A stretch of DNA of 47,580 bases from an uncultured Sulfurovum sp. (GCA_913055205.1 CAJXJN010000014.1:1-47580), one strand, 5' to 3'; positions 8,124 to 16,787 are shown, counted from the first letter of the stretch. A program made the numbers and translations. Notes: a model not told the origin generated them from the letters alone.

Positions 8124-8340
8124 AGGTTACCTTTGGTTTTTACCTGCTACTCAAGCAAAGTATAAGTGTAAGTTTTTTTTAAAGCTTCAGCCAATGCTTC
8201 TGACCTTCATTCAACTCGAATGATGCAAGGAGATATACTGGTTTTATAAGTTCTATCGCATCATTTGGGTTCAAGTAAATAGATTATAGCATAGTGAAGG
8301 TTAGGGAGTGGATGCAGACCTCTTCAAGAGGTCTGTACAT
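8124..8340. other. intergenic region between kdsD and RNase J
   Basis: It holds an imperfect inverted repeat, with 14-bp arms at 8213-8226 and 8258-8271 of which 11 positions pair (core ATGATGC/GCATCAT), and a short TACCTGCTAC segment (8141-8150) that matches the heptanucleotide array at the right end of the window. The terminator at 8315 is listed separately. No ORF with a ribosome binding site is visible. Confidence 0.4.
8315..8335 (-). terminator. hairpin after RNase J gene
   Basis: A 21-bp palindrome, CAGACCTCTT and AAGAGGTCTG around one base, lies six bases past the RNase J stop on the minus strand and folds into an eight-pair stem with a five-base loop. There is no strong T tract after it, so it may act as a transcript-end stabiliser as much as a terminator. 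Confidence 0.5.
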
Positions 8341-10509
8341 TTAGACGATGAAAATAGTCGGGATGATAAGCGGGTATCTTTTTTTAGTTCGAATTACATG
8401 TTTTCTAACGGTGTTGCGTATCTCATTTTCAACATTCTTGTGCTCCTTAAGGGCTTCTGGTTTCATATGAAGGAGCATAGTTTCCAATAGGACCTCTATC
8501 TCTTTGGCAAATTTCTTATCGTCTTTGTCCGGTACAAGGCCATGGCTTGAAACTACTGGTTTACCTACTATTTTTTGGTTACTTTGTGCGATTTGTGCTA
8601 CAATATTGATAATTCCATCTTCAGCAAGTTTCTGTCTGTCAAGAACTACATCATTTTCAATAGTCATATTGTTTTGGTTATCAATGTAGGTTTTTCCTGT
8701 TTTGACTGTTCTTACTTTTTTGAGGTATTTAGGTGTGATCTCCACCTGGTCTCCATCACTCATAAGAAGGATGTTCCTCTCATCCACACCACAGCTCACT
8801 GCTGTTTTTGCATGCTGTGCAATATGGTTGTACTCACCGTGTACCGGCAAGAAGAACTTAGGCTGAATGAGTCTTAAGATAAGTTTTTGCTCTTCTTGTG
8901 CTGCATGCCCTGAAACATGAATGTCTCCAAACTCTTTATAACGCACGGTTACACCGGCTTTAATGAGTAGATTCATAAGTTTAGAGACAGAAGCTTCATT
9001 CCCCGGAATGGCAGAGGCAGAGATAATGACAGTATCAGATGGTTTAAGTTTGATATGTCTATGTTCGTCTGTTGCCATACGATTCAGTGCAGCCATAGTT
9101 TCACCCTGTGAACCAGTGGTTACGATGAGTATTTCATGCTCAGCATACTTAGGTACTTCATGTACTTCAATGAAGTGTTTGTCATCTATATCAACATATC
9201 CAAGTGCTCTGGTCGTTTCTACATTTCTTTCCATGGAGCGGCCGATTACGCAGATCTTTCTGCCATGCTTCACACCTCTCTCCATTGCTTGATAGATACG
9301 GTGTACATTTGAAGAGAAAGTAGACATGATCACTCTTCCTTTTGCAAGGTCAAAGAGTGTATCAAATGTTCTACCTACAACGGCTTCACTCTTTGTAAAT
9401 CCGGGATGATGAGAGTTTGTAGAGTCAGAGAAGAGACAAAGTACACCTTTAGCTCCATAGTATGCATAACGTTGTAAGTCCGTTGTAAGTCCATCGATAG
9501 GGGTATGGTCTATTTTAAAGTCTGCGGTATGTATAAGTGTACCTGCCGGTGTTTCTATGGCAAGGGAAGATGCATCGATGATAGAGTGGGTCATGTGTAT
9601 AAATTCTACTTTGAATTCACCAATATCATACTGTTTTCTTTTTGTGATGAAGTTAAAGTATTTGGTATCTGCTTTAAGTCCATGTTCATTAAATTTATTC
9701 TCTATCATTGCAAGTGCAAGTGGTGTAGCATAGATAGGGAATTTCAACTCTTTAAAGAGGTAAGGCATTGCACCGATATGATCTTCGTGACCATGTGTAA
9801 TAACAATACCTTTGATTTTGTCTTTGATCGTATGCAGGTAAGAAAAATCAGGTACCAGGATATCTACACCATGCATGGTCTCATCTGGGAAACTCATCCC
9901 TACATCGATGATAATAGCACATGTTTCCGTTTCAAGTACAGCCATGTTTCCACCGATCTCACCTAGTCCACCAAGAGGGGTAAACCTCACTTTACCTTTC
10001 TTGGAGATATCTATCTGTTTCCACGGATTCATTCTTGCTTCTTGAACACGGTTGTTTTCATTGATAGAAGCTCTCATTTCATTATTTACCGTAGTAACAT
10101 TCTTTCTTCTGCCTCGGCCTTTATTACTTTTGTTTTGAGTATAGTTAGGTCTGTTATTTGGCTTATTTGGATTCGGTTTTCTATTTTGACTGCTTTGATT
10201 ACCCTGATTGCTTCTTTGATTTGGGTTAGAATTAGGTTTTCTATTAGGGTTTTGATTGTTATTCTGCCCCTCTCTGTTTTGAGTATTGGCATTTTGATTT
10301 CTATTAGGGTTTGGTTTTCTATTAGGGTGAGTTTTACTGTTTGGATTATTGTTTGGTTTGTTTGCACTCTGTCTATTCTCACCTTGTGCATCGGTATTTT
10401 GATTATTATTCTGATTGTTATTTAGTCTATGTGGGTTTGGTCTTCTATCTCTCTGAGGCTTTTGCCCTTGATTTTGAGAGTTTAGTTGGTCGTTGTTGTT
10501 GTTTTCCAT
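8341..10509 (-). CDS. rnj: ribonuclease J with long Asn-rich N-terminal extension
   Basis: A 722-residue RNase J of the metallo-beta-lactamase/beta-CASP family. Residues 1-160 are a low-complexity, Asn/Pro/Gln/Arg-rich extension with repeated NPNRKPN-like units. The catalytic core starts near 175 (FTPLGGLGEIGGNM); the zinc motif HGHEDHIG is at 239-246, and HTADFKIDH, SDSTNSHHPG and VHGEYNH are the other metal or beta-CASP motifs. It is a 5'-3' exo- and endoribonuclease central to mRNA decay and rRNA maturation. Helicobacter RNase J has a comparable N-terminal extension. Start: ATG at 10509 with AAGGA eight bases upstream, placing the first 65 bases inside the rsmA reading frame. Confidence 0.95.
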   Translation of the reverse strand: MENNNNDQLNSQNQGQKPQRDRRPNPHRLNNNQNNNQNTDAQGENRQSANKPNNNPNSKTHPNRKPNPNRNQNANTQNREGQNNNQNPNRKPNSNPNQRSNQGNQSSQNRKPNPNKPNNRPNYTQNKSNKGRGRRKNVTTVNNEMRASINENNRVQEARMNPWKQIDISKKGKVRFTPLGGLGEIGGNMAVLETETCAIIIDVGMSFPDETMHGVDILVPDFSYLHTIKDKIKGIVITHGHEDHIGAMPYLFKELKFPIYATPLALAMIENKFNEHGLKADTKYFNFITKRKQYDIGEFKVEFIHMTHSIIDASSLAIETPAGTLIHTADFKIDHTPIDGLTTDLQRYAYYGAKGVLCLFSDSTNSHHPGFTKSEAVVGRTFDTLFDLAKGRVIMSTFSSNVHRIYQAMERGVKHGRKICVIGRSMERNVETTRALGYVDIDDKHFIEVHEVPKYAEHEILIVTTGSQGETMAALNRMATDEHRHIKLKPSDTVIISASAIPGNEASVSKLMNLLIKAGVTVRYKEFGDIHVSGHAAQEEQKLILRLIQPKFFLPVHGEYNHIAQHAKTAVSCGVDERNILLMSDGDQVEITPKYLKKVRTVKTGKTYIDNQNNMTIENDVVLDRQKLAEDGIINIVAQIAQSNQKIVGKPVVSSHGLVPDKDDKKFAKEIEVLLETMLLHMKPEALKEHKNVENEIRNTVRKHVIRTKKRYPLIIPTIFIV

Positions 10510-11302
10510 CTAAATTATCCTTTAATTCATTATATAAGCGATGATAAATAGATGTCTCAGCTTCATGAGGTCGCAAGTTAGAGTTTAACTCTAAGTTTGC
10601 AAAGGTTTGCTCCACTATCTCTTTTGAAAAAGCAGCCATAAGGTTTTTAGAGAGTTTTTTACGTGGTTGCTGGAAAGCAATCTTTAAAAACGTTTCAAAC
10701 TTCTCATCGTCTCTTGACTGGTTTTTTTCTATTAAAAGCACGGCAGAAGTAACGTTTGGAGGTGGTACAAATGCTTCGCGCTCAACTTCGAAACAGAGTG
10801 TAGCTTTTCCTACGCTGGTTGCAAGTACAGAAAGAGCAGAAAATTCTTTTTGTTTTGCAACTGCCGCGAATTTCACGGCAACCTCTTTTTGAACCATGAC
10901 CAGTATGGACCGGCATTGTTCATCTCTCAATGCTTTTAAGATGATATTGGTCGCGATATAATAGGGCAGATTCGCAACCAGATGATAAGGCTCATCCAGC
11001 AGACTTCCTGACTCCCAACGCTCAAGCACATCCCCACAACGAAGTTCAAAGTTCCCTTGACGGATGGGTTCCTCAAATTCAGTAGTGAGATGCTCACATA
11101 ATCTTTTATCAACCTCAAATGCTGTGACATTTCTAGCTTTTACAAGCTCTTTGGTTAAATCACCTAAGCCAGGCCCAATCTCTGCAACTTTTAAGTTGTC
11201 GTTGGGCATCGCTTGGACGATTTTTTGAAGGTAGTAATCATTTTTTAAAAAGTTTTGTCCAAATTTCTTAGATGCAAATTCGGCTAAATTTTCACTAATC
11301 AT
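10445..11302 (-). CDS. rsmA: 16S rRNA dimethyladenosine transferase
   Basis: A 285-residue KsgA/RsmA methyltransferase. KKFGQNFLKN at the N-terminus, the SAM site VAEIGPGLGDLT and the catalytic NLPYYIATNI motif are all present. It dimethylates the two adjacent adenines in the 3'-terminal hairpin of 16S rRNA. The ORF is open to a TTG at 11338, but ATG at 11302 has AAAGG upstream and gives the normal N-terminus. The last 21 codons (ending in SKSRAKASER) overlap the start of the RNase J gene by 65 nt in another frame; this basic tail is longer than in most RsmA proteins. Confidence 0.93.
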   Translation of the reverse strand: MISENLAEFASKKFGQNFLKNDYYLQKIVQAMPNDNLKVAEIGPGLGDLTKELVKARNVTAFEVDKRLCEHLTTEFEEPIRQGNFELRCGDVLERWESGSLLDEPYHLVANLPYYIATNIILKALRDEQCRSILVMVQKEVAVKFAAVAKQKEFSALSVLATSVGKATLCFEVEREAFVPPPNVTSAVLLIEKNQSRDDEKFETFLKIAFQQPRKKLSKNLMAAFSKEIVEQTFANLELNSNLRPHEAETSIYHRLYNELKDNLDGKQQQRPTKLSKSRAKASER

Positions 11303-11532
11303 ACTATAATCTACCTTTATACTATATTCTAATCCCAAGCAAGGGATAATTTTTGTATAATCTTACCATAATTTAGAACGTTTTTCACGCAAAGCCCGAA
11401 AAACTAGGCTAACATTGCGTTATACTAAGGCTATATACTGCGATAATTTCAGCAGTCGGCTTATGTAACCGGTCGTATTTATATATATTAGCTAAAGTTC
11501 TAGAATAATTTAAAATGAAAAGAGATGCTTAT

Positions 11533-12297
11533 ATGGACTATTTTGCAAAACGAATTATTCCTTGTCTTGATGTCAATAACGGACGTGTAGTAAAAGGTGT
11601 AAAGTTTGTAGGTTTACGTGATGCAGGTGATCCTGTAGAAGTAGCAAGACGCTATAATGATGAAGGTGCAGATGAAATCACTTTTCTTGATATCGGTGCA
11701 AGTCATGAAGGTCGTGATACCATCGTAGAGGTGGTAAAAAAAGTGGCACAAGAGGTATTTATTCCTCTTACTGTAGGAGGGGGTATACGGGAACTCTCTG
11801 ATATTTATAATCTTCTTAATGTAGGTTGTGACAAAGTAAGCATTAACTCTGCTGCTATCAAAAGACCAGAGTTTATCGAAGAAGGTGCAAAACGATTTGG
11901 TTCTCAGTGTATTGTAGTTGCCATTGATGCTAAAAGAGTCTCTAACGGAAAATGGCATGTTTTCACGCATGGCGGCAGAAAAGATACAGGTATCGATGCA
12001 TTGGAATGGGCAAAGGAAGCATATGAAAGAGGAGCCGGTGAGCTACTAATAACCTCTATGGATGCGGATGGAACCAAAGCAGGATTTGATAATGAACTCA
12101 ATAGAAAGATCGGTGAACTTGTGAATATTCCTGTTATAGCATCTGGTGGAGCAGGTACGATGAAACATATAGAAGAGGCATTTACTTTAGGAAATGCAGA
12201 TGCAGCACTTGCCGCTTCTATTTTCCATTTTAAAGAGATTGACATTATGGAACTAAAAAGCTATCTTAGAGGGAAAAATATCCCAGTGCGAATGTAA
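11533..12297 (+). CDS. hisF: imidazole glycerol phosphate synthase cyclase subunit HisF
   Basis: A 254-residue (beta/alpha)8 barrel enzyme. [18 protein letters not shown] at the start holds the catalytic Asp of the family, VVAIDAKR holds the second, and the phosphate loops TVGGGIRE and IASGGAGTM are both present. It works with HisH to form imidazole glycerol phosphate and AICAR in histidine synthesis. The ORF could start at 11515, but the usual HisF N-terminus begins at the ATG at 11533, so I use that. No hisH is adjacent, so the pathway genes are scattered. It is followed by a nucleosidase-like gene and rlmN in the same direction. Confidence 0.95.
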   Translation: MDYFAKRIIPCLDVNNGRVVKGVKFVGLRDAGDPVEVARRYNDEGADEITFLDIGASHEGRDTIVEVVKKVAQEVFIPLTVGGGIRELSDIYNLLNVGCDKVSINSAAIKRPEFIEEGAKRFGSQCIVVAIDAKRVSNGKWHVFTHGGRKDTGIDALEWAKEAYERGAGELLITSMDADGTKAGFDNELNRKIGELVNIPVIASGGAGTMKHIEEAFTLGNADAALAASIFHFKEIDIMELKSYLRGKNIPVRM

Positions 12298-12313
12298 TGC
12301 AAGTGAGACTATA

Positions 12314-13000
12314 ATGATAGTATGTGCAGGGCAGAGTGAACAGTTTTCTTTTGCTGAACCCATAGGCATAGGATTGACTGATGTTGCCATTAACCTCACA
12401 CAGCTTTGTATGTTAAAGCCTCCCGAGTTTTTACTTTTTGTGGGAACAGCAGGAAGTTACGGTGAAAAGAAGATTTTTGACATTGTTGAATCACGCACTG
12501 CTACAAATATTGAGAACAGTTTTTTTACAGGCGGTTCTTATACGCCTATAGACAATATGATTAGTTCAGCCTCCGATGGTACCTTTGCTACATCATCTTT
12601 GCTTAACGGTTCTCATGTTTCACGTGAAACCCGTGAAGCAGACGACAATAGTTTGTCGTCTATAGGGTTGAAACCGGAGCGGTGGAGCAAAGCGACCCGC
12701 GAAGGCCGGGAAACACTTGTGAATTCATCAAATTATATTACAACAGATAAAAACATAGGAAGAGACTATCTCTCAAAAAATATTGGCTTGGAAAATATGG
12801 AATTTTATGCCGTTCTAAAAGTAGCGAAGAAATTTGATATTCCAGCGGGTGGTGTTTTTATAGTGACAAATTATTGTGATGAGCATGCACATAAAGATTT
12901 TATGGCTAATCAAAAAGAAGCAATGAATAAATTGACAGAATATATGAGAAAAAGAGTGAATAGTGAGCAGTCAGGTAGCAGGTATCAACCGGCAACTTAG
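12314..13000 (+). CDS. MTA/SAH nucleosidase-like (PNP-family) protein with in-frame repeat insertion
   Basis: A 228-residue member of the purine nucleoside phosphorylase/MTA nucleosidase superfamily. FVGTAGSYG (42-50) is the glycine loop, ENMEFYAV (160-167) is the purine/ribose-binding Met-Glu motif, and TNYCDEHAH (185-193) is the catalytic-Asp region. Specificity (MTA/SAH, aminofutalosine or other nucleoside) cannot be read. Residues about 88-137 look inserted: codons 101-106 encode a parS-like palindrome and codons 109-133 encode a dispersed repeat found elsewhere in noncoding DNA. The last residues (SGSRYQPAT) are encoded by an AGGTAGC-type repeat. The reading frame is nevertheless intact. 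It starts 16 bp after hisF. Confidence 0.7.
   Translation: MIVCAGQSEQFSFAEPIGIGLTDVAINLTQLCMLKPPEFLLFVGTAGSYGEKKIFDIVESRTATNIENSFFTGGSYTPIDNMISSASDGTFATSSLLNGSHVSRETREADDNSLSSIGLKPERWSKATREGRETLVNSSNYITTDKNIGRDYLSKNIGLENMEFYAVLKVAKKFDIPAGGVFIVTNYCDEHAHKDFMANQKEAMNKLTEYMRKRVNSEQSGSRYQPAT
12616..12631. promoter_or_regulatory. parS-like ParB-binding palindrome (15/16)
   Basis: The sequence TGTTTCACGTGAAACC matches the bacterial parS consensus TGTTTCACGTGAAACA at 15 of 16 positions; the central 14 bp are a perfect palindrome. It lies inside the nucleosidase-like gene, within the inserted segment. Functional binding by ParB is inference. Confidence 0.7.
12641..12712 (+). repeat. dispersed repeat family R1, copy inside a gene
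   Basis: The unit has a short palindrome (GACGACAA, spacer, TTTGTCGTC) followed by TATAG and a conserved GAAACCGGAGCGGT...GCAAAGCG...GAAGGC segment. It matches noncoding copies at 14243-14310 and, in reverse, at 23346-23546. Here it is read in frame as part of a protein. Confidence 0.8.
12973..12986 (-). repeat. two AGGTAGC-type heptamer units at a gene end
   Basis: AGGTAGC followed by AGGTATC encodes the SGSRY part of the nucleosidase tail. It is the reverse complement of the GCTACCT array at 47528-47580. Confidence 0.55.
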
Positions 13001-13054
13001 AAAGATCACTGTTCTATAGATTGAAACCTATTAGTAAAGATAAAGAAGAAAATA

Positions 13055-14128
13055 ATGAATAAAAAAATAATACAAGATCTAACCAAAGAAGAGTTAAGTA
13101 AACTGATCAAGCCTTCTTTTAGAGCAAAACAAATTTATAATTGGATCTATCATAAGTATGCAGAGTCATTTGAAGAGATGAAGAACCTGCCAAAAGAGAT
13201 GAGAGAAAAACTTGATAAGGAGTATACACTTACGCCACTCAAAACACTTACGGTACAAGACAGTATAGACGGCAGCCGTAAATATCTCTTTGAACTTCAT
13301 GATGGACATACGGTAGAAGCCGTGTTACTTTTGATGCGTGATAAAGAGTATCATGAAGATGGCTCTGTAAAGCATCAGGAACGCTATACAGTCTGTATCT
13401 CATCTCAGGTAGGGTGCAAGGTAGGGTGTGCATTTTGTTTGACTGCAAAGGCTGGTTTTATGCGTAATCTGACTGCCGGTGAGATTGTTTCTCAACTGCT
13501 CATGATCAAAAAAGACAATGACATTGATGCCAATCGTCGTGTCAACATTGTCTATATGGGTATGGGTGAACCGCTTGACAACCTGGAAGAGGTTGTTAAG
13601 TCAGTAAAAATATTTGCAGACCCTGAAGGGATGGCTATCGCAACACATCGTCAAACCATTTCAACTTCAGGGCTCAGTTCCAAGATAGAAAAACTGGGAA
13701 AGATGGAGCTGGGAGTAAATCTTGCTATTTCACTTCATGCGGTAGATGATGTGTTGAGACAACAGTTGATGCCTATTAACAAAGCGTATAATATCAAGTC
13801 CATTATTGATGCTGTGAAGAATTTTCCTGTCAACGACAGAAAAAGAGTGATGTTCGAGTACCTTGTCATCAAAGATGTCAATGATGATATCTCTGCGGCA
13901 AAGAAACTTTTGAGTCTACTTGATGGCATCAAAGCAAAAGTAAACTTGATCTATTTTAATCCTTATGGCGGGACCGAATTTAAAAGACCAAGCGAAAAAG
14001 ACATGAAAGCGTTTCAAGAGTATCTTACCAAAAGAGGATTGCACTGTACCATACGTGAGTCTAAAGGATTAGATATCTCTGCAGCTTGTGGGCAACTTAG
14101 AGAACAAGAATTAGAAGGAGAGCTGTAA
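13055..14128 (+). CDS. rlmN: dual-specificity RNA methyltransferase RlmN
   Basis: A 357-residue radical-SAM enzyme that makes C2-methyladenosine in 23S rRNA and some tRNAs. The CxxxCxxC cluster motif is Cys 121, 125 and 128 (GCKVGCAFC); [11 protein letters not shown] is the SAM-binding GEP motif; the C-terminal Cys in ISAACGQLR is the partner catalytic cysteine. Full length. It ends in a TAATG overlap with a 33-codon ORF and follows the nucleosidase gene by 54 bp. Confidence 0.95.
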   Translation: MNKKIIQDLTKEELSKLIKPSFRAKQIYNWIYHKYAESFEEMKNLPKEMREKLDKEYTLTPLKTLTVQDSIDGSRKYLFELHDGHTVEAVLLLMRDKEYHEDGSVKHQERYTVCISSQVGCKVGCAFCLTAKAGFMRNLTAGEIVSQLLMIKKDNDIDANRRVNIVYMGMGEPLDNLEEVVKSVKIFADPEGMAIATHRQTISTSGLSSKIEKLGKMELGVNLAISLHAVDDVLRQQLMPINKAYNIKSIIDAVKNFPVNDRKRVMFEYLVIKDVNDDISAAKKLLSLLDGIKAKVNLIYFNPYGGTEFKRPSEKDMKAFQEYLTKRGLHCTIRESKGLDISAACGQLREQELEGEL

Positions 14129-14229
14129 TGCCAGGTATGGAGTTGTTTTTATTGGGGTTTATTATTCTTATAGCGGGAATTGGTGTGGGCTGGTTTATTT
14201 ATGATTCTCGTTCTGAGGATGAGAAATGA
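14128..14229 (+). CDS. 33-aa single-pass membrane protein coupled to rlmN
   Basis: A short ORF of 33 residues beginning [11 protein letters not shown], with a single hydrophobic helix (about 5-24) and a charged C-terminus (DSRSEDEK). Its ATG shares one base with the rlmN stop (TAATG), and AGAAGGAGAG stands eight bases upstream, an excellent ribosome binding site, so it is very likely translated. No family is recognised; the topology suggests a small inner-membrane protein or regulator. It is too short for usual gene calling. Confidence 0.7.
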   Translation: MPGMELFLLGFIILIAGIGVGWFIYDSRSEDEK

Positions 14230-14242
14230 GACTCGTTAAATA

Positions 14243-14310
14243 AACGACAACTGCTTGTCGTTTATAGAGTCGGAACCAGAGTGGTCGTAGCAAAGTGTAG
14301 CCACGGCGGC
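14243..14310 (+). repeat. dispersed repeat family R1, intergenic copy
   Basis: Palindrome AACGACAACTGCTTGTCGTT followed by TATAGAG and GGAACCAGAGTGGTCGTAGC...GTAGCCACGGCGGC. It lies 13 bp after the small membrane protein gene and runs directly into an R2 repeat. Confidence 0.8.
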
Positions 14311-14314
14311 TTGA

Positions 14315-14378
14315 TCCCTTTTCTTTTTTCTTTTGCAACAAAAGAGAAAACGAACACAAAAGAAAAAAATGCAAGGGA
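14315..14378. repeat. dispersed repeat family R2 (purine/pyrimidine hairpin)
   Basis: Starts TCCCTTTTC and ends AAGGGA, with an inner hairpin TTCTTTTGCAACAAAAGAGAA and the core AAAACGAACACAAAAGAAAAA. Related copies are at 19468-19530 and 19716-19790, with a degenerate one near 47372-47475. It lies between the convergent rlmN operon and the pseudouridine synthase gene and may act as a two-way terminator. Confidence 0.7.
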
Positions 14379-14440
14379 CTGTCGTGGGTGAATATACTTA
14401 TATGACAGGTAGAACTTTTACTGGCTTGAGCTACTTCCTC

Positions 14441-15367
14441 TTATGCATTAAAAACGCGTTTTTCTTTCTCACAAATCAAATTTTTCATCCCTCTAAAATC
14501 AGTTCTGCTCTCTATATGGAATGTGGGACCATAAGGAAATGTCAGGCTTTGGGCATGAAGCATCAGCCTGCTTGCACCCATTGCTATCATCCGTTCTTCT
14601 TTGGTTTGTGTTTGTTCTAGGTAAGCATCACTGGCTTCATACGTAGTCCCATAGATTGGGTCTCCTAAAATAGGATGTTTCACGTGAAACAAATGTACTC
14701 TTATCTGATGGGTTCTGCCGGTAAGAGGGTAGCAGGCAACGAGTGTTGCATCCAGAATTTCATCATAATAGAGTGGTTTAAAGTCTGTATGGGCACTTTT
14801 CCCTTCATCATCTATAAAGACTTTATGTTTGGTTTTAGAGTAGTCATTATTGATCTTTATGGCTTTGTTTACTGAAAAAGGTTCTGTCAATTTACCATCC
14901 ACCCAGGCAAGATAACTCTTCTTTATGGTCTTGATCTCAAAGGCATTTTTGAGGTAGGACTCTGCTTTTTTATGTTTGCTTGCAAGTAGTAATCCAGAGG
15001 TTTCCATATCGATACGGTGTGTAGCATTGGCATTGTCCCCGGAGAGATGCCGTATCTCATCTAACATAGAGTAGGGTGTAGCCATTGTGTTGGGGTGTAC
15101 AAGTGTCCCTGATGGTTTTTCAAAAACCATGAAATCTTTGTTTTGAAAGAGAGGGGTCTTGCCTTGGGAAGAGGGTTTAAAGTAGACGATCTCAACTTCA
15201 CCTTCTATCTTCCCGCCAGTAAGAAACATGGATTTCCCATCTATGAGTAGGCGACCTTTTGCGATAACCCTTTGGGCTTGCCCTTGTGTAAAGTTAAAGG
15301 TGCGCATGATAAAAAGGAAGGCAGGCATCAACTCTGGTACAGTAAACTTCTCTTTGACAAATGGCAT
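14441..15367 (-). CDS. RluA/RluD-family pseudouridine synthase
   Basis: A 308-residue pseudouridine synthase with an S4-like N-terminus (about 1-70), the catalytic HRIDMETSGLLL motif (Asp 120 region), the LTGRTHQIRVHL motif near 217, and a C-terminal substrate-binding part. It probably modifies 23S rRNA or tRNA; RluC/RluD/RluA specificity cannot be assigned. Start ATG 15367 has GAGAGGT upstream. The codons for HLFHVKHP contain a perfect parS palindrome. Convergent with rlmN and divergent from purB. Confidence 0.87.
   Translation of the reverse strand: MPFVKEKFTVPELMPAFLFIMRTFNFTQGQAQRVIAKGRLLIDGKSMFLTGGKIEGEVEIVYFKPSSQGKTPLFQNKDFMVFEKPSGTLVHPNTMATPYSMLDEIRHLSGDNANATHRIDMETSGLLLASKHKKAESYLKNAFEIKTIKKSYLAWVDGKLTEPFSVNKAIKINNDYSKTKHKVFIDDEGKSAHTDFKPLYYDEILDATLVACYPLTGRTHQIRVHLFHVKHPILGDPIYGTTYEASDAYLEQTQTKEERMIAMGASRLMLHAQSLTFPYGPTFHIESRTDFRGMKNLICEKEKRVFNA
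14676..14691. promoter_or_regulatory. perfect parS (ParB-binding) site
   Basis: TGTTTCACGTGAAACA is an exact 16-bp match to the conserved chromosomal parS sequence. It lies in the coding sequence of the pseudouridine synthase, where it encodes LFHVKH. parS sites cluster near the replication origin in most bacteria, so this part of the chromosome is probably origin-proximal. Whether ParB binds it here is inference. Confidence 0.85.
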
Positions 15368-15435
15368 TTCTTACCTCTCTATAACAGCTATTTTGGTAGA
15401 ATTGTATCAAAATTTTATACACATAAGGGTATGGT

Positions 15436-16764
15436 ATGGTAGAAAGATATTCACGTGAAGAGATGGCAAGTAATTGGACGATGCAGGCGAAATATCAAGC
15501 ATGGCTTGATGTAGAAAAAGCAGTAGTCAAAGCATGGAACAGACTAGGACTTATTCCGGATGAAGATGCAAAAAAGATCATTGACAATGCAGGGTTCTCT
15601 GTAGAACGTATTGATGAGATAGAAGCGATTACCAGACATGACCTTATTGCTTTTACGACTTCAGTTTCTGAAACACTGGGTGAAGAGAGTAGATGGTTCC
15701 ACTATGGTATGACCTCTTCAGATACAGTAGATACTGCTGTAGCACTTCAAATGAAACGTTCTTTGAATATCATTATTGAAGATGTAAAGATGATGATGGA
15801 GTCCATTAAAAAAAGAGCAATGGAACATAAAATGACATTAATGGTGGGAAGAAGCCACGGTATCCATGGTGAGCCTATTACTTTTGGGCTTGTACTTGCT
15901 GTATGGTATGATGAAATGGCTCGTCATCTTGAGAACTTGGAACAGACCATGAAAGTCATTTCAGTAGGACAGATCTCAGGAGCCATGGGTAACTTCGCAC
16001 ATGCACCATTAGAGCTTGAAGAGTATGCGATGGAAGAACTGGGGCTTCAACCGGCACCAGCATCAAACCAAGTTATCCAGAGAGACAGATATGCGAGACT
16101 TGCTACAGCATTGGCACTGCTTGCATCAAGTATCGAAAAGTTTGCTGTGCAGGTAAGACACTGGCAAAGAACTGAAGTGTATGAGTGTGAAGAGTTCTTT
16201 GCGAAAGGACAAAAAGGTTCTTCGGCTATGCCACACAAGAGAAATCCTATTCTTACAGAGAATATTACAGGACTTGCACGTATCATTAGAGCTTACGCAA
16301 CACCTGCAATGGAGAATGTAGCACTATGGCATGAAAGAGATATCTCACACTCTTCTACAGAGCGTTTCTGGTTACCGGATTCATTCATCACAACAGACTT
16401 TATGTTGCACCGTATGAATAATGTTATTGCAAACCTCACTGTCATGCCGGAGAACATGATGAAGAACCTGAACCTTACAGGTGGACTTGTGTTTTCTCAG
16501 CGTGTACTTCTTGAGCTTCCTAAAGCAGGTGTAAGCCGTGAGGATGCATATAAGATCGTGCAACGGAACGCGATGAAAGTATGGGAAGAGATCCAACAAG
16601 GAAAACCGACAACCAATGAACAGGGTGAATCACTTTACCTTCAGTATCTGCTCGCAGATGAAGAGTTGAGAAATTCATTGAGTGAAGAGCAGATCAGAGA
16701 GTGTTTTAACTTCGACTATTATACAAAAAATGTAGACAAAATTTTCGCTAGAGTTTTTAAATAG
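15436..16764 (+). CDS. purB: adenylosuccinate lyase
   Basis: A 442-residue fumarase/aspartase-superfamily lyase, full length for the bacterial family. It removes fumarate from SAICAR and from adenylosuccinate in purine synthesis. Visible motifs: FHYGMTSSDTVDTA (region 1), GRSHGIHGEP (catalytic His) and the signature GSSAMPHKRNP near 260-270. ATG 15436 has AAGGG eight bases upstream. A clear terminator follows at 16788. Confidence 0.95.
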   Translation: MVERYSREEMASNWTMQAKYQAWLDVEKAVVKAWNRLGLIPDEDAKKIIDNAGFSVERIDEIEAITRHDLIAFTTSVSETLGEESRWFHYGMTSSDTVDTAVALQMKRSLNIIIEDVKMMMESIKKRAMEHKMTLMVGRSHGIHGEPITFGLVLAVWYDEMARHLENLEQTMKVISVGQISGAMGNFAHAPLELEEYAMEELGLQPAPASNQVIQRDRYARLATALALLASSIEKFAVQVRHWQRTEVYECEEFFAKGQKGSSAMPHKRNPILTENITGLARIIRAYATPAMENVALWHERDISHSSTERFWLPDSFITTDFMLHRMNNVIANLTVMPENMMKNLNLTGGLVFSQRVLLELPKAGVSREDAYKIVQRNAMKVWEEIQQGKPTTNEQGESLYLQYLLADEELRNSLSEEQIRECFNFDYYTKNVDKIFARVFK

Positions 16765-16787
16765 GCTTATAGCATACCACTTTGCAC

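Noticed and set aside
10042-10425. Plus-strand ORF of 127 codons rich in Ile/Val/Ser opposite the RNase J extension
   Set aside because: It is the complement of the Asn-rich low-complexity coding region, has no ribosome binding site, and its hydrophobicity is a by-product of reversed Asn codons.
11339-11532. Intergenic region rsmA-hisF as an ncRNA
   Set aside because: Only a five-pair hairpin (ACTGC/GCAGT at 11437-11456) is seen; it is better explained as divergent promoters.
15448-15463. ATATTCACGTGAAGAG in the purB start as a third parS
   Set aside because: Only the central 10 bp form the palindrome; too many mismatches to the 16-bp consensus.
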